A stretch of 8,040 bases of DNA from Patescibacteria group bacterium (GCA_022705465.1 JAKJEK010000034.1:1-8040); one strand, 5' to 3'. Shown: positions 1 through 6,441, counted from the stretch's first letter. The notes: generated by a model from the letters alone, not told the origin. Made by a program: numbers and translations.

Positions 1-58
1 TGAGCACGCGAAGCGTCTGGAAGACATTCCCGAAATCATCGCAAAGGATGGTGTTTGA
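1..58 (+). CDS. C-terminal fragment of an unidentified protein
   Basis: The frame beginning at base 2 is open and ends at TGA 56-58. It encodes 18 residues, EHAKRLEDIPEIIAKDGV, a charged, helix-like tail with ordinary protein composition. The other two plus-strand frames are less convincing: frame 1 opens with a stop, and frame 3 reads as an arginine- and serine-rich shadow. The rest of the gene lies to the left of the window, so I cannot assign a family or function. I see no strong terminator straight after the stop. Whether it has anything to do with the manC/manB operon is unknown. Confidence 0.45.
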   Translation, partial: EHAKRLEDIPEIIAKDGV

Positions 59-300
59 TAAGGACGCCTCTTTGCTTCTCTGTGTGAGGGTGAGCGCTCG
101 TTCGACGTGGTTGTCTATATCGCATATGAGAGAAAGACGTGTTGACCTGGCGATATGAGTGAACGTCTCCACCTGCTGTGTTAGCGATGGAAGGTGTAGA
201 GCGGTTGCGGCTCCGGAAACAGCCGGCATTGCTTCGCCTCCTTTTCCACAAAATAGGATGGGTGTTCAAGAGCATATTACAGAAAACCAGTTGAAATGCA
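59..300. other. Intergenic stretch with an imperfect stem-loop, no convincing gene
   Basis: This stretch lies between the stop of the left-edge gene and the terminator of the 344-562 gene. Open frames crossing it (159-347 plus, 36-353 minus) run through the terminator at 301-330, lack ribosome binding sites and have unprotein-like composition. I therefore treat it as non-coding. It holds an imperfect hairpin at 189-241: GGCT 209-212 pairs with AGCC 221-224 around an 8-nt loop, then GAGC 199-202 with GCTT 231-234, GGTG 193-196 with CGCC 235-238, and GGA 189-191 with TCC 239-241, with small bulges. It also holds two near-identical 11-mers (124-134 and 153-163) and a GAGCGCTC palindrome (92-99). 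It matches no RNA family that I recognise; SRP, tmRNA and RNase P hallmarks are absent. Confidence 0.4.
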
Positions 301-330
301 ATAGAAAAGCGAGCGCCATTGGCGCTCGCT
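301..330 (-). terminator. Rho-independent terminator of the tail-anchored protein gene
   Basis: Bases 308-317 and 321-330 form a perfect 10-bp GC-rich stem with a 3-nt loop. Read on the minus strand, the stem is followed by a T-rich tail (TTT, then CTAT). It starts 14 bases past the stop codon at 344-346, the expected place for ending that transcript. On the plus strand the following bases are not a clean T-run, so minus-strand function is favoured. Confidence 0.8.
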
Positions 331-343
331 GGTTGTTGACGAA

Positions 344-562
344 CTAGGGCCATATTAGTGCTAAAAGCACTACAATAAGTATTCCGGCGAACAGGCCAAG
401 GAGTGCTTGAACCCGTTCTGTATTGATCCTTTGTTCAATACTTTTTTGTTCTACGTCGAATTCGGAGGAGGGATCGATGATAGCTTCAATGATTTTTTCA
501 TCGATGCCATCGATCATGCGGTCACGGGAGCCTTGGGGCTCGACGGTTGTGGTAGTTCTCAT
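344..562 (-). CDS. Small tail-anchored membrane protein, function unknown
   Basis: This is a 72-residue protein with an acidic, soluble N-terminal part. Residues 1-15 are polar and include a Thr run. Residues 16-50 are charged and probably helical, with several Ile-Asp-Glu patches. One strongly hydrophobic segment at about 51-71 ends in Trp-Pro at the very C-terminus. That layout predicts a single C-terminal anchor with the body in the cytoplasm (N-in). There is no signal peptide and I recognise no domain. The frame is open up to an ATG at 661, but I chose the ATG at 560-562: it has a GGAGG site 8 bases upstream (571-575), and the likely promoter (601-628) lies inside the longer version. A terminator follows at 301-330, so this looks like a single-gene transcript divergent from manC. 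It is probably real; its role is unknown. Confidence 0.7.
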   Translation of the reverse strand: MRTTTTVEPQGSRDRMIDGIDEKIIEAIIDPSSEFDVEQKSIEQRINTERVQALLGLFAGILIVVLLALIWP

Positions 563-570
563 GGCGGCAT

Positions 571-575
571 CCTCC
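571..575 (-). promoter_or_regulatory. Ribosome binding site fixing the start of the 72-residue gene
   Basis: The minus strand reads GGAGG here, 8 bases before the ATG at 560-562. The two upstream in-frame ATGs (580-582 and 659-661) lack a comparable site. This is the main reason for choosing the shorter protein. Confidence 0.7.
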
Positions 576-600
576 ACGACCATTGGCTCATTGGTATAAA

Positions 601-628
601 ATGATAACACAATCAGCGGGAAATGCAA
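601..628 (-). promoter_or_regulatory. Predicted promoter of the tail-anchored protein gene
   Basis: On the minus strand a -10 element TATCAT (601-606; 5 of 6 match to TATAAT) is preceded by TGT (607-609), giving an extended -10. A weak -35-like TTGCAT (623-628) lies 16 bases upstream. Transcription would start near 594, leaving a leader of about 30 bases that includes the ribosome binding site. The strong extended -10 compensates for the poor -35. Confidence 0.55.
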
Positions 629-654
629 TTGTCTTGCTACAGAACGCTGCAGTA

Positions 655-683
655 TTGCCACTCGCAGCCTTACGTGCTAAATT
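655..683 (+). promoter_or_regulatory. Predicted promoter of the manC-manB operon
   Basis: A -35 element TTGCCA (655-660) is followed after 17 bases by TAAATT (678-683), preceded by TGC (675-677), so this is an extended -10. A start near 690 gives a leader of about 36 bases ending in AAGGAG (716-721), 5 bases before the manC ATG. It lies back to back with the opposite-strand promoter, with the two -35 elements about 26 bases apart. Confidence 0.55.
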
Positions 684-726
684 TTAACATAAGGTGGGTC
701 TATTTTTGTTGTGATAAGGAGAACTA

Positions 727-1809
727 ATGTTATATGCAGTAATTATGGCAGGCGGTCAGGGTACGAGATTGTGGCCGGTGTCAAGGAAGAAATTACCAAA
801 ACAATTACAGCGGTTGGCAAGCAACAAATCGCTTATTCAGGAAACATACGATCGCTTATCGCCGATTTTCCCTGATGATCGTATTGTGGTGTCAACAACT
901 CCAGAATATGCATCAGAGATTAAAATGCAGTTACCGCAAATACCGGAAAAGAATTATGTGCTTGAGCCATTTGCCAATGGAAATGCAGCTGCTTGTGGAC
1001 TGGTTTCAGCGGTGTTGAATGAAAGAGATAAGGATTCATCTGCGGTTTTTTTGCCAGCAGATCACGCAATTAAAAATGCAGAACAGTTCCAGAATATCTT
1101 AGAGTTTGCCGACAGACTTATCTCCGACTACCCAAATCACATCATAACAATTGGTATTGAACCCACAAAACCAGATACAGGTTTGGGGTATATCCAGATT
1201 GGGAAGGAACTTGACGTTGAGGAAGACAATCTCAGAGCTTTCAAGGTTAAACGTTTTGTTGAAAAGCCGAGTTTGGATAGGGCTAAAAGGTATGTTTCGT
1301 CATGGCAGTACTTGTGGAACGCTGGAATGTTTGTATGGCGTACCGACCATATCTTGGATTTATTTAACAGCTATATGCCAGAGACGAAGAAGGTGCTTGA
1401 CCGTATCGTTGGACATTGGGATAAGGATGACCGTGAGGTGGTTCTTGCTGCTGAGTATGACAAAACCGAAAACACTTCGGTTGATTACGGTATTATGGAA
1501 AAGACAAAGGACATACTGGTCGTACCGGGCGATTTTGGCTGGAGCGACATTGGCTCTTGGGGTACGCTGTTTGAACTGCTGGCCGAAATTAATGATGCTC
1601 GCGTGATTTCAAGAGGACATCACTTGAGCTGTAATGATGAAAACTGCCTGGTTTTTGCCAACGATAAGCTGGTTGCCACAGTTGGGCTTGAAGATACGGT
1701 GGTAATCGATACAGAGGACGCTTTGCTAATCTGCAATCGCCATAAAGCCCATCAAGTGAAAGATCTGTTGACTCAACTAAAAGAGCAAAACAAGGAAGAG
1801 TATCTTTAA
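727..1809 (+). CDS. manC: Mannose-1-phosphate guanylyltransferase (GDP-mannose pyrophosphorylase)
   Basis: This cytoplasmic enzyme joins mannose-1-phosphate and GTP to give GDP-mannose and pyrophosphate, supplying activated mannose for glycan synthesis. In its 360 residues, the nucleotidyltransferase signature GGQGTRLWPVSR (9-20) followed by PKQ (24-26) is intact. FLPADH (108-113) holds the metal-binding Asp. TGLGYI (151-156), VEKP (178-181), NAGMF (198-202), DYGIMEK (253-259) and GWSDIGSW (271-278) are the remaining sugar and base contacts typical of the family. Residues from about 305 form a short C-terminal region that ends at 360. The phosphomannose isomerase domain of roughly 480-residue bifunctional ManC/AlgA proteins is absent, so this is the monofunctional form. 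The start follows AAGGAG at 716-721. It is first in a two-gene operon with manB, which begins 14 bases downstream and makes its substrate. Confidence 0.95.
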   Translation: MLYAVIMAGGQGTRLWPVSRKKLPKQLQRLASNKSLIQETYDRLSPIFPDDRIVVSTTPEYASEIKMQLPQIPEKNYVLEPFANGNAAACGLVSAVLNERDKDSSAVFLPADHAIKNAEQFQNILEFADRLISDYPNHIITIGIEPTKPDTGLGYIQIGKELDVEEDNLRAFKVKRFVEKPSLDRAKRYVSSWQYLWNAGMFVWRTDHILDLFNSYMPETKKVLDRIVGHWDKDDREVVLAAEYDKTENTSVDYGIMEKTKDILVVPGDFGWSDIGSWGTLFELLAEINDARVISRGHHLSCNDENCLVFANDKLVATVGLEDTVVIDTEDALLICNRHKAHQVKDLLTQLKEQNKEEYL

Positions 1810-1823
1810 TTGGAAGGAAATCC

Positions 1824-3224
1824 ATGGAAATTAATCAACATATTTTCAGAGGTTACGATATTAGAGGTGTGGCTGGTCAAGATCTTGATGCCGAGACCAT
1901 GAGGCTAATTGGCCGGGCACACGGAACCTATCTTCATCAGATTGGTGTTGATAAAGTTGTGGTGGGTTCTGATAATCGTCTAACCGCTGAGGAATACCGT
2001 AAGGCTGTTATGGATGGTTTGGCACAGAGTGGCATGGAGGTTCTTGACCTTGGAACTAGCCTAACATCAATCGTATATTGGGCGCAGTATCATTTTCAAT
2101 CGCGCGGAGGGGTTATGGTAACAGCCTCCCACAATCCTGCCGAATATAACGGTGTGAAGTTGGGTCGAGATTACTCAGATACCTTAACGCCGATTGATCA
2201 AATAAAGAGAATGGTACTCGAAAAAGATTTCTTTGACGGCGAAGGATCAGTTAAGACGGCAGAATCATATCTGCAGGATTACTACGACGAACTACTCGGA
2301 AAGGTTGGCAAGCTGAAAAAATTTAAGGTTGTAGTTGACGCGTCTAACGGTACGGCCGGCAAGTTTATGCCTGAGCTACTCCGTCAGGCGGGCTGCGAGG
2401 TTATTGAGCAAAATTGCGAACTAGACGGATCATTTCCTAGTGGAACACCTGACCCAACCGAAGGGAAAGTTGCTCGGCGCTTGGCAGAACGTGTTGTGAA
2501 AGAGGGTGCCGACATAGGTTTTAGTTATGATGCTGATGGCGATCGAATGGGGCTTGTTGATGAAAAGGGCAATATAATCTGGAACGATGTGCTTGTGGCA
2601 ATTTTTGCTGACGATACTATATCTCAAAACCCCGGGGCGAAAATCGTGTACAACGCTCTTTGCTCAAAAGTGGTAGATGATGTGATCAGTGCGGCTAAGG
2701 GAGAGCCGATCATGTGGAAGACCGGTCATGCATTTATAAAAGAGAAGGTAAATGAGGTTAAAGCTCCTTTTGGCGGTGAGCTTTCTGGACACTTTTACTT
2801 CATGGACAAATTTTATGGTCACGACGATGGCGCTTATGCCAGCTTGAGAGTGTTGGATTATTTAACTCGTAGGGGCAAGAAGCTGTCAGAAATAATAGCC
2901 GAATTTCCCCGCTATATTTCCAGCCCTGAAGTGAAGATTGGCTGTCCAGATGATGTTAAATGGGATGTTGTCAAGAGGATATCAGAAAGGATGATTGAAA
3001 AATTCGGTGAAAGCAAAGTAAATACTTTGGATGGCGCCCGGGTTGATTTTGATGATGGCATGATTATTGTGCGCGCCTCACAAAATGGTCCTTATCTAAC
3101 AGTGAAATTTGAAGCAAAGGAAGAAGTTGACTATACTGAACGGCGCAATTACATTAAAACTTTGCTAAAAGAGTGCCCGGAGATTGATTGGAGCCATGGT
3201 GTTAACGTTGAGCAGCTCCTGTAG
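1824..3224 (+). CDS. manB: Phosphomannomutase / phosphoglucomutase
   Basis: This is an alpha-D-phosphohexomutase that interconverts mannose-6-phosphate and mannose-1-phosphate, and in many relatives the glucose phosphates as well. At 466 residues it has the normal length, and all four domains are present. FRGYDIRG (8-15) is the N-terminal signature. TASHNP (100-105) carries the phosphoserine Ser102. DADGDR (236-241) is the magnesium loop. GELSGH (318-323) is the sugar-binding loop, and RASQNGP (417-423) is the phosphate-binding loop of domain 4. All catalytic motifs are intact. A GGAAGG ribosome site precedes the ATG, and the gene starts 14 bases after manC, so the pair makes GDP-mannose from mannose-6-phosphate. 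Sequence alone does not settle mannose versus glucose preference; the link to manC favours a mannomutase role. A strong terminator follows. Confidence 0.93.
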   Translation: MEINQHIFRGYDIRGVAGQDLDAETMRLIGRAHGTYLHQIGVDKVVVGSDNRLTAEEYRKAVMDGLAQSGMEVLDLGTSLTSIVYWAQYHFQSRGGVMVTASHNPAEYNGVKLGRDYSDTLTPIDQIKRMVLEKDFFDGEGSVKTAESYLQDYYDELLGKVGKLKKFKVVVDASNGTAGKFMPELLRQAGCEVIEQNCELDGSFPSGTPDPTEGKVARRLAERVVKEGADIGFSYDADGDRMGLVDEKGNIIWNDVLVAIFADDTISQNPGAKIVYNALCSKVVDDVISAAKGEPIMWKTGHAFIKEKVNEVKAPFGGELSGHFYFMDKFYGHDDGAYASLRVLDYLTRRGKKLSEIIAEFPRYISSPEVKIGCPDDVKWDVVKRISERMIEKFGESKVNTLDGARVDFDDGMIIVRASQNGPYLTVKFEAKEEVDYTERRNYIKTLLKECPEIDWSHGVNVEQLL

Positions 3225-3249
3225 ATTTATAAATTCTAACGGCAATCTA

Positions 3250-3288
3250 AAGCAAAAGCCACAGTCGATAAGGCTGTGGCTTTTGCTT
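3250..3288. terminator. Bidirectional terminator between converging operons
   Basis: Bases 3250-3264 and 3274-3288 form a perfect 15-bp stem with a 9-nt loop. Each 3' arm ends in a T-rich stretch (CTTTTGCTT) and the flanks are AT-rich on both sides, so it can act in either direction. It lies 25 bases after the manB stop and 6 bases after the stop of the minus-strand cysteine-rich gene, closing both transcripts. Confidence 0.85.
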
Positions 3289-3294
3289 ATGTAT

Positions 3295-3492
3295 TTAATG
3301 GAGCTTTTTGCTTTTGAGGTCCTGGACATCTTTATCGCTTTCAACTAACTCGCCGGCATGAAGCTTGTGTAGCATAGGAATAACACCACAATGTTCGCAT
3401 CTGCCCCAGGCGCATCGGCCATTGTTGTTTTGCGATAGTTGTCGGCAAATACTTATTTCATTCTGAAATGTTTGATGATCGATCTTGCTCAT
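3295..3492 (-). CDS. Small cysteine-rich protein downstream of murB, function unknown
   Basis: This is a 65-residue protein with four cysteines: Cys16, and a compact Cys27-x4-Cys32-x2-Cys35 cluster within GRCAWGRCEHCG (25-36), followed by His42 and His45. The spacing suggests metal binding, such as a small zinc site or possibly an iron-sulfur site, but the pattern fits no family I can name. The C-terminus is charged and lysine-rich. There is no signal peptide or membrane segment. The ATG (3490-3492) lies inside the end of murB, in another frame, giving a 35-base overlap. I see no ribosome site in front of it, so translation probably depends on coupling to murB. It is the last gene of the mreB-murB operon, and a terminator follows 6 bases after its TAA. 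A chance frame is possible, but the cysteine cluster and the fit to the terminator argue for a real gene. Confidence 0.6.
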   Translation of the reverse strand: MSKIDHQTFQNEISICRQLSQNNNGRCAWGRCEHCGVIPMLHKLHAGELVESDKDVQDLKSKKLH

Positions 3493-4444
3493 TGTTTGTA
3501 AGATAGATTATTTCCGGTTCAATTTCGACAGCGTATTTGTTTTTGATGGTCTTTTTGGCAAGGTTAATTAGATCCAGGACGTCTTTTGCTGTGGCATTAT
3601 CAACGTTTACAATGAAATTAGGATGCATTTCGGATATCATTGCGCCTCCGATCTTTGTACCTTTTAGTCCAGCTTCGCTTAGAAGGTGGGCCACCGGTAT
3701 AACAGGCATGGGATCAGTTTTTAAGACGTGCTGGCAAGACTCAATCAACCTCCCGGATGCAAGCCGGCAATCAACATTTTTAAAAGTGCTCCCAGCGCTG
3801 GGGTATTGTAGGGGTTGATGACTTTGGCGGTAGTTAATTTTTTCCTGGACGGCTTGTTTTATCGCTGCCTGGTTACCTGGCTCAAAGCGGAAGGTGCCGT
3901 TGACAATCAGTTCGTCTTTAGCGTGTAGTGTTTTATAAATACTAGATCTATAGTTAAATTCGCATGTCTCGAAAGGTCGATTGATGATCTCGAGAGTTTC
4001 GATATTGACGCTAGTCACATTCACAATATTGTCTTTTGTTTCACCGCCAAAGGCACCTGCATTGCCGCGAATGGCGCCACCAACAGTGCCGGGAAGTCCG
4101 CCAGCCCACTCAAAACCAGACAGAGACTGGTCAATGCAGTAATCGATCGCTTCAGAAAACAGAAGACCGGCACCAAATGTGATGTCGCGGTTATTGGCAT
4201 TAATAGTCCTAATATTGTTGCGGATTACTAATCCGTCGTAACCATGATCATCAATAAGGAGGTTGGTTCCTGCACCAAGAATAAATTTATTGCTTGATGC
4301 TAAGTTGAGGCCATTTGAGATAGTCTTCCATTCGTTTAAGCCATTGATTACGTCATCGATATTGTTTACTTCAAGAAAGTACTTAGCAAGCCCACCGATG
4401 CGGTAGTGGCAGTATTTATTTAGGGGGACGTTTTTTTTAATCAT
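3458..4444 (-). CDS. murB: UDP-N-acetylenolpyruvoylglucosamine reductase (MurB)
   Basis: This FAD enzyme reduces UDP-GlcNAc-enolpyruvate with NADPH to UDP-MurNAc, the second committed step of peptidoglycan precursor synthesis in the cytoplasm. In its 328 residues, YRIGGLA (14-20) starts the FAD-binding region. GAGTNLL (57-63) and GLPGTVGGAIRGNAGAFGG (116-134) are the flavin loops. NYRSS (164-168) supplies the conserved Arg. PSAGSTFKN (215-223) holds the proton-donor Ser219, and EIEPE (307-311) holds the catalytic Glu. The AGSTFKN form and the total length fit the shorter type II MurB. The last dozen residues (from about 317) go beyond the usual end and overlap the next gene. The start overlaps the GT26 stop as ATGA, with GAGGAG (4449-4454) in front, which indicates translational coupling. 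Codons 3-5 sit in a run of eight A. Here murB is in a glycosyltransferase and mreB operon; no other mur genes are in the window. Confidence 0.95.
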   Translation of the reverse strand: MIKKNVPLNKYCHYRIGGLAKYFLEVNNIDDVINGLNEWKTISNGLNLASSNKFILGAGTNLLIDDHGYDGLVIRNNIRTINANNRDITFGAGLLFSEAIDYCIDQSLSGFEWAGGLPGTVGGAIRGNAGAFGGETKDNIVNVTSVNIETLEIINRPFETCEFNYRSSIYKTLHAKDELIVNGTFRFEPGNQAAIKQAVQEKINYRQSHQPLQYPSAGSTFKNVDCRLASGRLIESCQHVLKTDPMPVIPVAHLLSEAGLKGTKIGGAMISEMHPNFIVNVDNATAKDVLDLINLAKKTIKNKYAVEIEPEIIYLTNNEQDRSSNISE

Positions 4445-5310
4445 ATTGCTCCTCGTTTTTCTGGATGATTTATTTTGAAGATGGGGCGGTGTGTAAGTTT
4501 TGCAACCAAAACGGTTAATGCAAATTTCGGTAAGGCCAGTTGGCGATAAAATCTTTTAGGTTCTTGTATGAGTCGATATAGCCATTCAAAGCCAGCACGC
4601 CGGACCCAGAGCGGAGCCCTTTTTCTAACTCCGGCAATAAAGTCAAATGAACCACCGAGCCCAATACCGATTTTGCAACCTGTTTTTTCAAGATTTTGAC
4701 GAAGCCATTTCTCTTGTTTGGGGGCACCAAAGGCAACTAACAAAATGTCAGCTTTTGATTTTTTAATCACGTCGATAATTTGGCGGGTTTCTTTTGGCGT
4801 GCCAGAATGCACACCGGCAATTCGCAAGTTAAATATGTCTGTTTGGAGATGGAGTGCCGTACGTTCAGCAACGGTCGGAGCGCCACCGAGAAGAAAGACT
4901 TTTAGCTTGTTGTCGGCAGCAAAACGACAGACCGATAAAATAAAATCAGAACCGGAGATTTTTTCAGGGATGGGCCCTTCGGTATATTTAAGAATTAGTG
5001 GCAGCAAGCTTAGAGAAAGGATCCATTGAATAGTGGTGATAATCTCATGAAAGACTGGTTTGGTCGGTGATTTATATGCCAGAAAGCGTGATGCCCACAG
5101 AAGACCGACCCCATCGACAAGATTGAGCGCAGAATAGTTGTTTAAAATATCATAGAATTCACTATCCTTTTGGGCTTTGACTACAAATTCAACATTTGGC
5201 GTACAAACAAGGTAGCTGCCCTCTTTTACGGAAAATTCTTTCAGTTTAAGGAGAGCTTCTTCGTGTGTAACCGGATGAAGTTTTATTCCAAGTATTTCGA
5301 TATTATCCAT
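4441..5310 (-). CDS. WecG/TagA/CpsF family glycosyltransferase (GT26)
   Basis: Relatives transfer an N-acetylated hexosamine-type sugar (ManNAc or ManNAcA) from its UDP form onto a lipid-linked GlcNAc at the inner face of the membrane. This is an early step of teichoic-acid linkage, enterobacterial common antigen or capsule synthesis. In 289 residues, TPN (37-39) and DGVG (66-69) match the active-site region, with Asp66 the likely base. KISGSD (117-122), FLLGG (139-143), HSGTP (168-172), FGAPKQEKW (194-202) and the basic tail RRAGFEWLYR (237-246) are all family hallmarks; the tail usually contacts the membrane. Unusual is an insertion of about 35 residues at 78-115 containing a hydrophobic stretch (about 90-107). 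The start overlaps the upstream glycosyltransferase stop by 8 bases, and the stop overlaps the murB start by 4. The donor and acceptor cannot be read from the sequence, so no specific symbol is given. Confidence 0.9.
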   Translation of the reverse strand: MDNIEILGIKLHPVTHEEALLKLKEFSVKEGSYLVCTPNVEFVVKAQKDSEFYDILNNYSALNLVDGVGLLWASRFLAYKSPTKPVFHEIITTIQWILSLSLLPLILKYTEGPIPEKISGSDFILSVCRFAADNKLKVFLLGGAPTVAERTALHLQTDIFNLRIAGVHSGTPKETRQIIDVIKKSKADILLVAFGAPKQEKWLRQNLEKTGCKIGIGLGGSFDFIAGVRKRAPLWVRRAGFEWLYRLIQEPKRFYRQLALPKFALTVLVAKLTHRPIFKINHPEKRGAI

Positions 5311-6430
5311 TACGTTTTATCCAGACGTTATATGAGCTATCTACATAGTCACCGATATTTTCCTTAAATTGTTCGACAGAGAATCGCTCAGCTTGTTTGC
5401 GGCAGTTTGATGGGGAGAAGGATAAATATTTATCGCTAAATCTATTAAGACATTCAGCTAGGGACTCCGAAGTGGGTTCATTGAAAAATAAGCCAGTTGT
5501 TCCGTCGATGACGGTTTCGACCGTTCCGCCTTTTCGGTAGGCTAATACGGGGCGACCCGATGCCATGGATTCAAGAGGGGTGAGTCCAAAATCTTCTTCG
5601 CCCGGGAAAATCAAAGCATAGGCGTTTCTCATATATTCATGGACTGCTTTGTCGGATTGCCGACCCAAAAACTCAATTGTTTTTCCGGCTAGTGCTTGTA
5701 AGCGGTTACGGTCTTTACCCTCACCAATAATTACCAGTTGGCGTCCCAGTTTATTGCAGGCCTCAATTGCAAGATCAATTTTCTTGTAAGGTTCAAGGCG
5801 AGAAACTATTAAAAAGTAATCGTCGGGTGCATTATCTGACATTTCGATGTTGCGGATATCGATGGGTGGATAGATTATGGTTGATGGTTGGCGATAGTAT
5901 TTTTGAATCCGGTCTTGAACTGTTTGAGATTGCGCAATCCACTGGTCTACCCTATGGGCAGCGACCTGATCCCATATGCGAATATTATGAAGAGTGTATC
6001 TCAGGAAAGCGCTAATTGGGCCTTTGGAGAGATTGTTTTCTCGCAGATAATCATGGTACCAGTCCCAGGCATATCTCATAGGAGAGAAGCAGTATGAAAT
6101 ATGGAGGGTGTGTGGTTTGGTGATAACTCCATGAGCAAAAGAGTTTGATAATGAGATTACAACATCATATTCTGACAGATCGAATTGTTCGATTGCTGAT
6201 GACAACCAGGGAAGCAGGTAGCGCGGATTCTTACGGAAACGAGCAGGGAGGCGATTCAAGTTTGAGGCGATTATTTTATAATCAGCTTGTTCAAATACCT
6301 GTTTTGTTCCTTCTTTGTCATAAACTAGAGTGTAGATGGGTGCTTCGGGATAGAGTTCGTGAAAATAGGTCAGAACTTTTTCTGCACCCCCTAGCTTAAA
6401 TAAAAAGTCGTGAACAATTGCAATTTTCAT
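5303..6430 (-). CDS. GT4 glycosyltransferase, WbaZ-like (probable mannosyltransferase)
   Basis: This is a retaining GT-B glycosyltransferase of family GT4, 375 residues. The N-terminal acceptor domain opens with MKIAIVHDF and GGAEKVL (14-20), and includes YCFSPMRYAWD (113-123) and YPPID (187-191), the pattern I associate with the WbaZ-like branch. The C-terminal nucleotide-sugar domain has SRLEPYKK (210-217), IIGEG (234-238) and the EX7E pair Glu279/Glu287 in EDFGLTPLE, followed by GGTVETV (301-307). WbaZ is a mannosyltransferase of O-antigen synthesis, so GDP-mannose is a reasonable donor, matching the nearby manC-manB operon; this is inference. There is no signal peptide or membrane span, so it should act at the inner membrane face. 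It lies 11 bases after the preceding GT4 gene and overlaps the GT26 gene by 8. I see no Shine-Dalgarno site before the ATG. Confidence 0.9.
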   Translation of the reverse strand: MKIAIVHDFLFKLGGAEKVLTYFHELYPEAPIYTLVYDKEGTKQVFEQADYKIIASNLNRLPARFRKNPRYLLPWLSSAIEQFDLSEYDVVISLSNSFAHGVITKPHTLHISYCFSPMRYAWDWYHDYLRENNLSKGPISAFLRYTLHNIRIWDQVAAHRVDQWIAQSQTVQDRIQKYYRQPSTIIYPPIDIRNIEMSDNAPDDYFLIVSRLEPYKKIDLAIEACNKLGRQLVIIGEGKDRNRLQALAGKTIEFLGRQSDKAVHEYMRNAYALIFPGEEDFGLTPLESMASGRPVLAYRKGGTVETVIDGTTGLFFNEPTSESLAECLNRFSDKYLSFSPSNCRKQAERFSVEQFKENIGDYVDSSYNVWIKRNG

Positions 6431-6440
6431 GTATTAATAC
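6431..6440. repeat. 10-bp perfect palindrome in the gap between the two GT4 genes
   Basis: GTATTAATAC is self-complementary and fills almost the whole 11-base gap, directly against the ATG at 6428-6430. It takes the place where a ribosome binding site would be expected. It could be an operator or a chance AT-rich palindrome. Confidence 0.35.
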
Positions 6441-6441
6441 G

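Noticed and set aside
204..230. Possible SRP RNA apical loop (TCCGGAA with flanking GGCT/AGCC)
   Set aside because: The conserved AGCAG side and surrounding SRP helix sequence are missing; only the short TCCGGAA core matches.
159..347. 62-residue plus-strand open frame
   Set aside because: It reads through the terminator stem, overlaps the end of the opposite gene, and has no ribosome site or recognisable motif.
36..353. 105-residue minus-strand open frame
   Set aside because: It crosses the 301-330 terminator, has no ribosome site, and its Arg/Ser/His-rich composition looks non-coding.
563..661. N-terminal extension of the small membrane protein up to the ATG at 661
   Set aside because: It spans the predicted promoter elements; the GGAGG at 571-575 points to the ATG at 562.
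1151..1606. 151-residue plus-strand open frame inside manC
   Set aside because: It is an out-of-frame shadow; manC motifs are continuous across it, so there is no frameshift.
4718..5029. 103-residue plus-strand open frame opposite the GT26 gene
   Set aside because: It is a shadow of a well-supported gene in another frame, with no domain or ribosome site.
5767..6399. Several plus-strand open frames opposite the WbaZ-like gene
   Set aside because: All are antisense shadows of an intact GT4 coding region, with unprotein-like composition.
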